NCBI GenBank assembly: GCA_035524095.1
Contig: DATKPK010000136.1
Coordinates: forward strand, 1 to 28,333
From: DATJUF01 sp035524095
Lineage (GTDB): Bacteria; Desulfobacterota; Binatia; Binatales; Binataceae
Direction of reading: 5' to 3'
Length of the DNA: 28,333 nt
Made by a program: the position numbers and the translations under genes. Positions within the stretch are counted from its first letter, which is position 1, and every line of letters starts with the position of its first letter. A model generated the notes under the pieces. That model had not been told where the DNA came from, did not search any database, and worked only from the letters and a program-made list of their open reading frames with translations. Positions 8,058 to 16,024 of the stretch are shown here, piece by piece.

Positions 8058-9398
8058 TTACGCGCTAAGCGCTTCCGCATTGCCGACCGGCTCATATGCC
8101 GATTCACGCGCCAGCGGCCGCGAACCAGGTGCGACCTGGAAAGGGCTCACCAGTTCCAGTTTGTGACCGTATTCGCGCAACGCCGGGATAACTTCGTTGT
8201 TCAACAAAGTAAGGCAGCGCAGTCGGTCCTTATGTGAAACCGGGCCGTCGAGCCAGAACGAGAAGATACCGGGACGCAGCACATCAAGGATCTTCTTGAG
8301 CTTCGGAATTACGTTTGACGGCGTGCCCGCAATCATCTGCATATCTTCGAGCATGCGCGGATAGGTCGCATAGACCTCGCGCTTGACCGCCTCTATCTGC
8401 TCCTCGGTCTCGTCGCCGCCAGTGCCATGCGCCGGACGGCCGGCCACATTACCACCCGCGTCGAGACGCGCGAGGCGGCGAGTCGCCTCCTTGGAATTAT
8501 AGCCTGGAGGGAACATCCATTCGGGACGTGCGAAGTGCGCAAATGAGCCGCCGAACAGGATCCGTTTGCCCAATTCCTCGGCCCGCTCCTGATTGTCATT
8601 GACCATGACGGGTTGCAGATAGCCGAAATTCTCCGGCCCGGCCTGATACCCTGCGCGCGCTGCCGCCTTGCCGTAGATATCCCATAACTCCATGGTGGGT
8701 TCGAGCTTGGTAGCCAGCGCCACGTACGGATAACGATTGCGCGCGCACCAATCTGCCGTATCGGGACTGATCAATCCGGGGATCCAGAACGGCGGATGGG
8801 GCTTTTGCAGCGGCAGCACCCACGGATTCACCTGGCGGAAATGGAACCGTTTGCCCTCGTAACGAAACGGCCCGGGCGTCGTCCAGGCCTTGACGATAAA
8901 TTCGACGCCTTCCTCGAACAGTTCGCGATTAAGGGCCGGATTGGTGTTGTTGGCGAACTGCTCACTGCCAGCCCCGCGGACCCATCCCGAGACGAGGCGC
9001 CCGTTGGAGATGAGGTCGATCATCGCGAGCTCTTCCGACAATCGTAGCGGATTTGCCACCGTCGCGACCGGATTGCCGAGCAGCACGATTCGCACGCGCC
9101 TGGTCTTAGCCGCAAGCACCGCAGCCTCAACGTCCATCACCGAACCGAGGCAGAATGGCGTCCCGTGATGCTCATTCAGCATCACACCATCGAAATTGAG
9201 CAATTCCTGGTCAGTGTAGACCTTTTCGTCAAGATACTGGTTGAGAACCTTAGCCCCGTGCTCCGGATCGAAGAATCGGTTCGGCGTGCCATAAAAGCTA
9301 CGCAGCTTCAATATTTGATTTTCGAGCTCGCGATACTTCTCCGGCTCGACCTCTGGATCGTAATGATACGCGCGCTCGGTGAACCACATCATGTGCAT
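8058..9398 (-). CDS. LLM-class flavin-dependent oxidoreductase (luciferase-like)
   Basis: This 446-residue protein belongs to the bacterial luciferase-like monooxygenase family: FMN- or F420-dependent TIM-barrel enzymes acting on organic substrates. Family features are NFDGVMLNEHHGTP near residue 70, the substrate-scanning segment VRIVLLGNPVATVANPLRLSEELAMIDLISNGRLVSGWVRGAG (about 105-150), and FWIPGLISPDTADWCARN. It is longer than typical (about 350) because of a C-terminal extension and an insertion around residues 290-335. The AAGGAG site 8 nt before ATG 9398 supports the start. It lies 21 nt after the hydrolase gene, so the two are probably cotranscribed and act in one degradation step. 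The substrate is not identifiable. Confidence 0.9.
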   Translation of the reverse strand: MHMMWFTERAYHYDPEVEPEKYRELENQILKLRSFYGTPNRFFDPEHGAKVLNQYLDEKVYTDQELLNFDGVMLNEHHGTPFCLGSVMDVEAAVLAAKTRRVRIVLLGNPVATVANPLRLSEELAMIDLISNGRLVSGWVRGAGSEQFANNTNPALNRELFEEGVEFIVKAWTTPGPFRYEGKRFHFRQVNPWVLPLQKPHPPFWIPGLISPDTADWCARNRYPYVALATKLEPTMELWDIYGKAAARAGYQAGPENFGYLQPVMVNDNQERAEELGKRILFGGSFAHFARPEWMFPPGYNSKEATRRLARLDAGGNVAGRPAHGTGGDETEEQIEAVKREVYATYPRMLEDMQMIAGTPSNVIPKLKKILDVLRPGIFSFWLDGPVSHKDRLRCLTLLNNEVIPALREYGHKLELVSPFQVAPGSRPLARESAYEPVGNAEALSA

Positions 9399-9419
9399 GG
9401 CGAAGACTCCTTAACGCCC

Positions 9420-10208
9420 TCAGGCGGCCAGAAATTGCTTAACTTCGTTAACGAATTGTTCCGTTTTTTCGATTTCGGGTCGATGCCCGCAATTCTCGAA
9501 GACCACTAGTTTCGATCCGGCCAGCGACTTATGGTAAGCCTCAATCGCCGAACGCGGGACTACTCGATCCTGAGTCCCCCAAAGCAGCAAGACCTTCTGA
9601 TCGGGAATGCCCTCCAACAGATGGGGTAGACTCGGATTGTAGAAATACGGCTGCCAAGCCAAGCGTGCGAATTCTGCACGTGCATCCTCTAAGGCCTCGT
9701 AGCGCTCCGGCGTCGGCTCACCGTAAAGTTTCGCGAACTCAGGCGTCCGGGCCGGATCGACAACGCTTGCATCGATGTATTTCTGCGCCGGGACCTGGAA
9801 CACGTCCATGATCTCGCCGCCGGGGGCCCTGATCCCCCCCGGTGCGACTAATACGCTGCGGCGGAACTGGCTAGGATTGCTCGCTATCATGTCCGCCGCC
9901 AGCCATCCGCCGAACGAAAAGCCAATCACGTCGATATCGTTAAGGCGCTCTTCTCGTAGAATTCGGGCATATACAGATCCCAGATCCCGCACACCGTCTA
10001 TCCAATCGATACGCGGCGAGCGGCCGAAGCCTGGGGCCAGCGGGATCAACAAGGTGTACTCTTTCGCGAGCGCTCGCTGCCATTCGAGTAGCCCCGTATA
10101 GCCCAATTCGTCATGAAGAACCAACAGCGGTCGGCCCGACCCGGCCGTCACCAGGGTGATTTCGTTCCCGCCGACGCGGATAGTTTTCTCACTCGATTCC
10201 TTTGCCAC
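9420..10208 (-). CDS. Alpha/beta hydrolase
   Basis: This 262-residue serine hydrolase has the nucleophile elbow GFSFGGW with Ser98, the acid Asp214 (WGTQDRVVP) and the base His242 (CGHRPEIE), a complete triad. The LHDELGYTG segment near residue 32 replaces the usual HG oxyanion motif, resembling ring-cleavage and haloperoxidase-like hydrolases. It is probably cytoplasmic, as no signal peptide is seen. It is first in a two-gene operon with the luciferase-like enzyme, 21 nt apart, so it may hydrolyse an ester or C-C bond in the same pathway. The start reads GTG at 10208 with an AGAGGAG site 11 nt upstream. Confidence 0.9.
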   Translation of the reverse strand: MAKESSEKTIRVGGNEITLVTAGSGRPLLVLHDELGYTGLLEWQRALAKEYTLLIPLAPGFGRSPRIDWIDGVRDLGSVYARILREERLNDIDVIGFSFGGWLAADMIASNPSQFRRSVLVAPGGIRAPGGEIMDVFQVPAQKYIDASVVDPARTPEFAKLYGEPTPERYEALEDARAEFARLAWQPYFYNPSLPHLLEGIPDQKVLLLWGTQDRVVPRSAIEAYHKSLAGSKLVVFENCGHRPEIEKTEQFVNEVKQFLAA

Positions 10209-10548
10209 TACCGATCACACTCCTCTCAATTGCATCCTATCATCCGCGGCGGCCGATTCTCCCGCCCGTTTTCGGCGGTCGCTGAATAAAGGGGATTAAT
10301 AGAACACGAAAATTGGTCTGACCGCCAGCGGAACTGACGGGTATGACCCTTTTCCGACCTTGAACTCGCCAAACGTGAGGCTAAGGGATGCCTATGCGAT
10401 GAGCGGATGCGCACCTCGGCGTCATCGATTTTTTGGCAGACGGGCATAATTGTCAACCTGGCAACGACGAATCGCTGGTTCTTTTGTTCGCACCGCTGGC
10501 ATCACGGTTGCTGATTAACGGTCGCCGCTGTGCATCTGCGGCTCGCAT
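10209..10548. other. Divergent intergenic region, no gene seen
   Basis: These 340 nt separate the hydrolase operon (minus) from the siroheme reductase gene (plus), so both promoters must lie here. One short reading frame on the minus strand lacks a ribosome site and looks random. I see no tRNA, no convincing -35/-10 pair and no strong hairpin. Confidence 0.5.
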
Positions 10549-12291
10549 ATGAATGGCGCGCAGTCACCAATGCGAGATGCCAGGGTTATCATGCCGAACC
10601 TTAATACCGTCGAAGCGTGGAAAGCGACAAAGCACGGCTTCGACGTCTGGCCCGATCTTCTGCGCTGGGCCGAAGCGGGAACCAGTTACGATCGGATCGC
10701 CGACGACGACCTACAACGCCTCAAGTGGTACGGCGTTTTCTGGCGCAAGCACGATCGCAATCGGTATATGCTGCGCGTCCGTATTCCCGCCTGCGAGATG
10801 ACCGCTAATCAAGCCCGCGCCCTCGCCTTCGCCGCCTACGAGGCCGGTCATGAGATTATCGACGTCACTACCCGCGGCAATATCCAGATCCAGGGACTTA
10901 CTATTGAGAAAATCCCCACGGTAATCACGGCACTTGAGCGAACTGGCCTCACCAGTAAACAAACCGGACTGGATAATATCCGCAATGTCACGAGCCATCC
11001 GCTGGCCGGACTTGATTCAGCCGAGTTAATCGATACGCGCGAAGCTGCGCGCGCCGTGACGGCTCTGTTTATCGATAATCGCCAACTGGCCGATCTGCCG
11101 CGCAAGTTCAATATCAGTTTCAACGGGCGCCCTGACAATGCTGCTCACGACTGGACCCAGGACATCGCATGGCTCGCCGCTCACGGCCTCGACCATACCA
11201 TCGGCTATCGCCTGCTCGTGGGCGGGATGCAAGGCCAGACGCCGCACGCCGGATGGCACCTTCCGGTGTTCGTACAAACCGCTCAGGTCTCTGACGTTAC
11301 TTCAGCAATCCTACATCTGTTCCGCGACAGGGGCTCGCGCAGCCAGCGGCGCAATCAGGTGCGCTTCCGCTATCTCGTGGAGAAACTCGGCGTCGATTTC
11401 GTACTGGAAGAAATCGAGCGGCGTATCGGCTATAGCCTGACCCGTTTTGCGGAACCGCCCCCGACGCCAACGCAGGTCGAAAGTTTCATTGGATGGTTCC
11501 CGCAGCATCAACCCGGACACTGGGCCGTTGGCGTCGCGGTCCCGATGGGCCGGCTGACCTGGCAGCAGTTTGAGGGTATCGCGATCCTCGCACGCGATTA
11601 TGGCGATGGCACAATTCGCACAACCCCCGATCAAAACCTAGTCCTGCCGTGCATACGCGGCTCCGATCGGGCCGCGCTCGGAACTGCCTTGGCAGCCTTG
11701 GGTCTCGCTTTCGATGCCGATTCTCTTACTCGCCAGATTATTGCGTGTACCGGCAAGCAGTTCTGCAGTCTCGCACTGACCGAAGCAAAGGGTTACGGTC
11801 TGCAACTGATCGAGGATCTGCGCCGCCGGCATGTCGAGCTTTACGGCATCCGCATCGCGATCAGTGGATGCGCCAACGCGTGCGCCCAGCACCACACGTC
11901 TGATATTGGTCTGCGCGGCGTGCGCGTGCGTCAAGGCTTGCGCGCGATAGACGCCTTCGACATCTATCTCGGCGGCGGCGCAGGCAAGTCAACCACGCTG
12001 GCGCGGCTCTATCAGAAGGGTCTGCCCGTAAACCGCATCGCCGATACGCTGGAGCGGATTGTGCGCGAGTTCCACAATAGGCGGCTGAGCTGCGAGACTT
12101 TCAGTTCTTACTGGCAACGAGTGCTGGCTGCGCGTGAACCCGAGGTGATTCTTCCCGAAGAAATACCAACATGGCATTGCGCAACCTGCGGCTATGATCA
12201 CATTGGTGCGTCACCGCCCGGCTTCTGCCCCCGATGCGCCGGTGTCAAGCGCCAATTCGCGCTGCAACAATCAGTATCCGCGGTGGTATAG
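10549..12291 (+). CDS. Nitrite/sulfite reductase (siroheme, 4Fe-4S) with C-terminal rubredoxin-like domain
   Basis: This 580-residue NirA/CysI-type reductase probably carries out six-electron reduction of nitrite to ammonia or sulfite to sulfide in the cytoplasm. It has the two-repeat architecture with ferrodoxin-like half-domains (MLRVRIPACEMTANQ near 74 and GHWAVGVAVPMGRLT near 323). The siroheme/cluster Cys residues are Cys400, Cys406, Cys441 and Cys445. The substrate-site region reads RRNQVRFRYLVEKLG, with Arg272/Arg274 where E. coli sulfite reductase has two Lys, so the choice of substrate is open. Unusually, residues 542-570 form a CxxC-X12-CxxC module (Cys544, 547, 560, 563) like the rubrerythrin C-terminal rubredoxin domain. 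The start could also be ATG 10570 or 10591; none has a strong ribosome site. Confidence 0.92.
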   Translation: MNGAQSPMRDARVIMPNLNTVEAWKATKHGFDVWPDLLRWAEAGTSYDRIADDDLQRLKWYGVFWRKHDRNRYMLRVRIPACEMTANQARALAFAAYEAGHEIIDVTTRGNIQIQGLTIEKIPTVITALERTGLTSKQTGLDNIRNVTSHPLAGLDSAELIDTREAARAVTALFIDNRQLADLPRKFNISFNGRPDNAAHDWTQDIAWLAAHGLDHTIGYRLLVGGMQGQTPHAGWHLPVFVQTAQVSDVTSAILHLFRDRGSRSQRRNQVRFRYLVEKLGVDFVLEEIERRIGYSLTRFAEPPPTPTQVESFIGWFPQHQPGHWAVGVAVPMGRLTWQQFEGIAILARDYGDGTIRTTPDQNLVLPCIRGSDRAALGTALAALGLAFDADSLTRQIIACTGKQFCSLALTEAKGYGLQLIEDLRRRHVELYGIRIAISGCANACAQHHTSDIGLRGVRVRQGLRAIDAFDIYLGGGAGKSTTLARLYQKGLPVNRIADTLERIVREFHNRRLSCETFSSYWQRVLAAREPEVILPEEIPTWHCATCGYDHIGASPPGFCPRCAGVKRQFALQQSVSAVV

Positions 12292-12373
12292 GCTGTCCAC
12301 GGATGATTCACCTCTGCGAACATTGCGGAGAAATGAGTATAGTGAACTCTGATCTGATTCGAAGGAGATAAGG

Positions 12374-12949
12374 ATGTCTCGTATTCCATTAGTTGAACCC
12401 GAAACCGCGTCACCGGAGGTGCGCGCCCTCTACGGCGAAATCGAGGCCGAAGGGATGAGCATCATGAATGTTCTCAAGATGTTCGGGAATAACCAGCATT
12501 TCCTCGCCGGTATGCTGGAGATGATCCGCGCCCTCTATTCAGCTCGCTCCAAGCTCTCGCCGCGCTACCGTGAACTGGCCTATCTGCGCGCCTCGCAGCT
12601 GAACTCCTGCCATTATTGAATTCCCACCCATGTGATGCTCGGTCGGAGCGTCGGACTTTCCAATGAAGAACTCGGGTGGATGAGCGAACCGGAAGCGAGT
12701 CCGCTCTTCGACGAAACTGATCGTTTGGTCTTGCGCTATTCCTCAATGCTCACGGTTGAGAATCGCGTGCCCGACGAGCTCTACAATGCGCTGGCGGCGC
12801 GATTCTCTAAGGATGAACTGGTCGAGTTGTGCTTCACCGTTGGACTATCTAATCTCGTCAATCGCGTCCACGCGACTTTTCTGACGGACCTCGACGGCAG
12901 CACAAAAACTACAGTCGGCGACCTTGCCTTCTGCCCAATCGGCCGTTGA
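12374..12949 (+). CDS. AhpD-like (CMD family) protein, candidate selenoprotein: in-frame TGA read as Sec82
   Basis: Read through the TGA at 12617-12619, this is a 191-residue carboxymuconolactone decarboxylase/AhpD-like protein, a thiol peroxidase-type fold. The TGA codon is residue 82 in QLNSCHY-(TGA)-IPTHVMLGRS, the second Cys of the family CxxC. The whole AhpD catalytic set is present with the spacing known from the M. tuberculosis enzyme (Glu118, Cys130, Cys133, His137): here Glu67, Cys79, position 82 and His86. The frame stays open for 110 codons after the TGA with family sequence (DELVELCFTVGLSNLVNRV). A SECIS-like hairpin follows. A strong AAGGAGATAAGG site stands before ATG 12374. A stop-bounded reading would give an 81-residue fragment plus a second piece. 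The alternative is a fresh nonsense mutation. Confidence 0.85.
12633..12653 (+). promoter_or_regulatory. Candidate bacterial SECIS hairpin
   Basis: TGATGCTC (12633-12640) pairs with GAGCGTCG (12646-12653): 8 bp including two G-U pairs, closing a 5-nt loop GGTCG (12641-12645). The loop starts 21 nt after the TGA codon. E. coli fdhF has the loop core GGUC about 18 nt after its UGA, and known bacterial SECIS elements have a short apical loop with G in the first two positions at roughly 16-37 nt. The hairpin would bind SelB to deliver Sec-tRNA. Confidence 0.78.
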
Positions 12950-12993
12950 TTTCACCGGCTAGTAGCCCTAACCGATGAACGGCTGGCCGATTG
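12936..12993. repeat. Inverted repeat at 3' end of candidate selenoprotein gene
   Basis: CAATCGGCC (12936-12944, inside the last codons) and GGCCGATTG (12985-12993) are perfect 9-bp inverted copies, 40 nt apart. Adjacent GTT/AAC bases extend the pairing with a bulge. It lies between convergent genes and may end transcription from either side, but no T-run follows. Confidence 0.5.
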
Positions 12994-13038
12994 CTGTTGG
13001 TGAGTCCTTTCACCTTTGCCTCACAAGTGCGCAAGTGC

Positions 13039-13371
13039 CTATTCCCGATGCGTATCCAGTACGTGGGCCGCCGACTTGAAATGGCCAATCGCTGCGCCCG
13101 CACGCAGTTCAATCGCGACGAATACTGCTTCCGCGATCTCTTCGTCAGTCGCACCAGCGAGTTTGGCGTTGCGGGTATGCAATGCGATACACGCATCGCA
13201 TTGTGTAACGTGCGTCACGCCTACGGCGATCAGTTCTTTAATCTTGGTCGAGAGACTTCCGGGCCGATAGACTGCCTCCTCAAATTCGATAAACTTATCG
13301 AATAACCCCGGCTGCAACTCTTTGAGCTTCTGCACGCTCTTCGCGTTCACCCAATCATGCGGATCTGCCAT
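13039..13371 (-). CDS. Carboxymuconolactone decarboxylase/AhpD family protein (Cys form)
   Basis: This 110-residue protein has the AhpD-type catalytic set: Glu46, Cys58, Cys61 and His65 in KIKELIAVGVTHVTQCDACIALH. It is the short single-domain form of the family, YurZ-like, and probably a disulfide-based antioxidant or small-molecule reductase. It is a distant homologue of the TGA-containing gene next to it, and the two are convergent with 89 nt between them. Here both active-site positions are Cys (TGC/TGT), so it serves as an internal comparison for the selenocysteine call. A GGAG site lies about 8 nt before ATG 13371. The adjacent CoA-transferase genes lie beyond on the same strand. Confidence 0.93.
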   Translation of the reverse strand: MADPHDWVNAKSVQKLKELQPGLFDKFIEFEEAVYRPGSLSTKIKELIAVGVTHVTQCDACIALHTRNAKLAGATDEEIAEAVFVAIELRAGAAIGHFKSAAHVLDTHRE

Positions 13372-13453
13372 GGAATGCTCCAGCTGAAACTTGCTCTCGG
13401 TCCAAGTCTAGCTGCTCCCGCATGGGTGGCGAAACTCGCTTAACTAGGAATAT

Positions 13454-14686
13454 TCACCAACCCGTGATCGTCGGAGCTTGCGTGACGACGCGGTTTGCTA
13501 TCAAACGCTCGATCTCATCCTCGTCAACGCCAGCCTCGGTCAGGATTTCCCGGCTATGCTGCCCGAGTAGCGGCGGCGGAAGCTTGATTGCCAGCGGCGT
13601 TTCCGCAAAACGAATAAACGGCGCGACGGTCTGGAACGTCCCTGCGATCGGATGATCAATTGCCGCGAGCGCATCAATCGCCGCAACCTGCGGATGCGCC
13701 GCCAGCGCAGGATATTCTAGGATCGGAACCGCGTCACCGCCGACGCTGTGAATCAAGTCTATGATTTCTGCACGCGTCTTATTCGTGAACGCTTCTTCCC
13801 AAATCGGCTTAGCCTCCTGAGCGTAGCGCCCGATACTCGTCGCTTGCCGCCCAAAATCGTCGAAGCGCGGATCGGCGAGCACATGCTCCATCCCAAGTTC
13901 CATCAGCAAGCGATCCCAATCCTCTGAAGTGCCGCGGCGCAAGATGAAATATAGAGGTCCGTCCTTGGCCTGATATCCATATTCCGACGGATTGGTGTAA
14001 TGGTCGAGATGGAAACCAAACCAGTCATCGGGATTACTCAACGCATGCCACATAATCCCTCGCAGATGGAGCAGTGTGCCGAACTGATTCACCGTGACGC
14101 GTTGCCCTATGCTATTGCGCTCTCGAAAGAACAGCGCTCCGAAAATGGCTTGCGCCGCCATAATACCGGTGTTGAGGCTAGCTACGTCCGCGCCAAGACG
14201 CACCGGCGGGTCTCCGATTTTGCCGAGCGACGCTGCATATTCCGCCATCGCCTGAATTACCAATTCGGCCCCCGGCGAATCCTTCAAGGGACCAGCCTCA
14301 CCAAAGGCGCTAATGGATGCGTAGACCAGCCGCGGATTCTCGTCCTTTAGATCGTCATACCCCAACCCTAGTTTCGCCGACTCGCCCGGACCGAAGTCTT
14401 CGACTAGCACGTCCGCTCGGCGCGCCAATCGCCTCACTAAATCGAGTCCCAAGGAATTAGTATAGTCAACCGCGAGACTGCGCTTGTTGCGATTGAGGCT
14501 CAGAAAGACCGCGCTCTCATTGCTGATAAACGGCGGTCCAAACCCTCGCGCGTTATCGCCTGTCAGCGGCTCTATCTTGACCACATCGGCGCCGGCATCG
14601 CCGAGTTGCATCGAGCAGAACGGACCGCACAGCCCTTGCGTCAAATCGATCACGCGCATGCCCGCCATGCTGCCCTGCGCCTCCAC
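13454..14686 (-). CDS. CaiB/BaiF family CoA-transferase
   Basis: This 410-residue class III CoA-transferase moves CoA between carboxylic acids, or acts as an acyl-CoA racemase-type member of the same fold. Family motifs are GMRVIDLTQGLCGPFCSMQLGDAGADVVKIEP at the N-terminus, NRNKRSLAVD, the likely catalytic Asp167 in LGADVASLNTG, and the C-terminal PPLLGQHSREIL. It lies only 3 nt after the stop of another family member, so the two are cotranscribed and may form a two-subunit enzyme. The reading starts at GTG 14686 with AGGAG 9 nt upstream. ATG 14668 with GGAGG 11 nt upstream is equally possible. Confidence 0.92.
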   Translation of the reverse strand: MEAQGSMAGMRVIDLTQGLCGPFCSMQLGDAGADVVKIEPLTGDNARGFGPPFISNESAVFLSLNRNKRSLAVDYTNSLGLDLVRRLARRADVLVEDFGPGESAKLGLGYDDLKDENPRLVYASISAFGEAGPLKDSPGAELVIQAMAEYAASLGKIGDPPVRLGADVASLNTGIMAAQAIFGALFFRERNSIGQRVTVNQFGTLLHLRGIMWHALSNPDDWFGFHLDHYTNPSEYGYQAKDGPLYFILRRGTSEDWDRLLMELGMEHVLADPRFDDFGRQATSIGRYAQEAKPIWEEAFTNKTRAEIIDLIHSVGGDAVPILEYPALAAHPQVAAIDALAAIDHPIAGTFQTVAPFIRFAETPLAIKLPPPLLGQHSREILTEAGVDEDEIERLIANRVVTQAPTITGW

Positions 14687-14689
14687 TGC

Positions 14690-15877
14690 CTAATGCTCCT
14701 CCGCCGGCGTAATGCCCAGTTCGGCGAGGATTTCCCTCGCATGCTCACCCGGAAGACCCCCAGCACGAATCGGTCCCGCCGGTGTGCGCTCGAATTCCCA
14801 CGGGAGTCCGTCGATACTGAGATGACCCCAATGTGATGTATCAAGCTCGGTAATGCCACCGCTGGCGATCGCCTGCGGATGATACCGAAGCTCCTGAAAG
14901 TTCATGAACGGTCCATTGGGTACGCGCTCATGCGTCAGCCGCAACATCCACCAAGCTGCTGGCTTCGACTGAAAGCGTTCCGCAAGAATCGGTATCAGGT
15001 CAGCGCGATTAGCCACTCGCTTAGGATTCGTGGCAAAACGTAGATCCTCTATTATCTCCTCCAATTTCAATGCTCGGCATAGGCGAGGCCATTGCTCCTC
15101 ACTGACTACACCAATAGCTATGTACTTACCATCCGAGCATACGAATGCCTGATGAGGCACCGTCGTGGACGCCGCACTGCCCAGTGGTCTTGGCTGTGAC
15201 CCGGTCGCGAAATACTCGGCTAGTCTTGTGGTCTGAATAGCCATCGCCGCCCGTAGCATCTCAACTTCAATCAACTGGCCTTTGCCGGTTCGTTCCCGCG
15301 CGAGCAATCCCTGCAAAGCCGCCTGAGCTACAACCGTCGCGGTCGTAAGATCAATATGAGCCAGATGGCGAAACATTTCGCCGCGCCCATTCTCGGGACC
15401 TGTGATACTGCACCATCCGCTGAACGCCTGAACCGTCGGATCTATGCCGGCTTCTTGCGCCATCGGACCAACACGCCCATACGCGCAGGCCAGTATATAA
15501 ACGATACGCGGGTTCGCACGTGCGGCGGCAGCGTAACCGAGCCCTAGCCGATCAACTGCACCAGGCCGCATATTATTCACGAAGACGTCGCTGCGCTCGA
15601 TTAAGGCCAATGCGATCGCCCGATCCGATTCGTGCTTGAGATTCAGCTCGATCATCCGCTTGTTATGATTCGCCGAAATATACAGCACCGAACTTCCGTT
15701 GATACGTGGCGGAACCGCATGAGACAGCGCATCGCCGCCGGGCGCTTCAACTTTAATCACGTCCGCGCCGAGCGCACCGAGCAACTTGGTCGCCCAAGGA
15801 CCTACCGCCGCGATCGTCAGGTCGAAAATGCGGACGCCATCCAATATCCGAGGCGACGATCCTGTCGAAATTGCCAT
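14690..15877 (-). CDS. CaiB/BaiF family CoA-transferase (second copy)
   Basis: This 395-residue class III CoA-transferase starts at ATG 15877, chosen because AGGAG stands 8 nt upstream; a longer reading to 15934 has no such site. Motifs are GVRIFDLTIAAVGPWATKLLGALGADVIKVE, NHNKRMIELNL, MRPGAVDRLGLGY and the likely catalytic Asp176 in HIDLTTA. The protein clearly differs from its downstream partner, so this is not a recent duplication. Two adjacent CaiB-type subunits occur in enzymes such as benzylsuccinate CoA-transferase (BbsEF). Both subunits here keep the Asp. The acid substrate cannot be read, but the neighbouring oxidoreductases fit degradation of an organic acid. Confidence 0.92.
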   Translation of the reverse strand: MAISTGSSPRILDGVRIFDLTIAAVGPWATKLLGALGADVIKVEAPGGDALSHAVPPRINGSSVLYISANHNKRMIELNLKHESDRAIALALIERSDVFVNNMRPGAVDRLGLGYAAAARANPRIVYILACAYGRVGPMAQEAGIDPTVQAFSGWCSITGPENGRGEMFRHLAHIDLTTATVVAQAALQGLLARERTGKGQLIEVEMLRAAMAIQTTRLAEYFATGSQPRPLGSAASTTVPHQAFVCSDGKYIAIGVVSEEQWPRLCRALKLEEIIEDLRFATNPKRVANRADLIPILAERFQSKPAAWWMLRLTHERVPNGPFMNFQELRYHPQAIASGGITELDTSHWGHLSIDGLPWEFERTPAGPIRAGGLPGEHAREILAELGITPAEEH

Positions 15878-16024
15878 GCCTGATGCTCCTTTCGAGAGTG
15901 GCTTGATACGCAGCCGAGCAGTATTATCGCCCACGCCGCCGCAATTTGAATGCTCAAACGGCCTTCTGCAGATTCCCTAGACTAAGTCGCTCAACGAGCG
16001 CATGTTTCCCAAGTTTACTAATGC

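Noticed and set aside
12292..12373. Sigma-70 promoter with TATAGT at 12338-12343
   Set aside because: The -10 is plausible, but there is no -35 at proper spacing.
12617..12619. TGA as a simple nonsense mutation making an AhpD-like pseudogene
   Set aside because: The position equals the catalytic Cys, the rest of the frame is intact, and a SECIS-like hairpin follows. A pseudogene stays possible but less likely.
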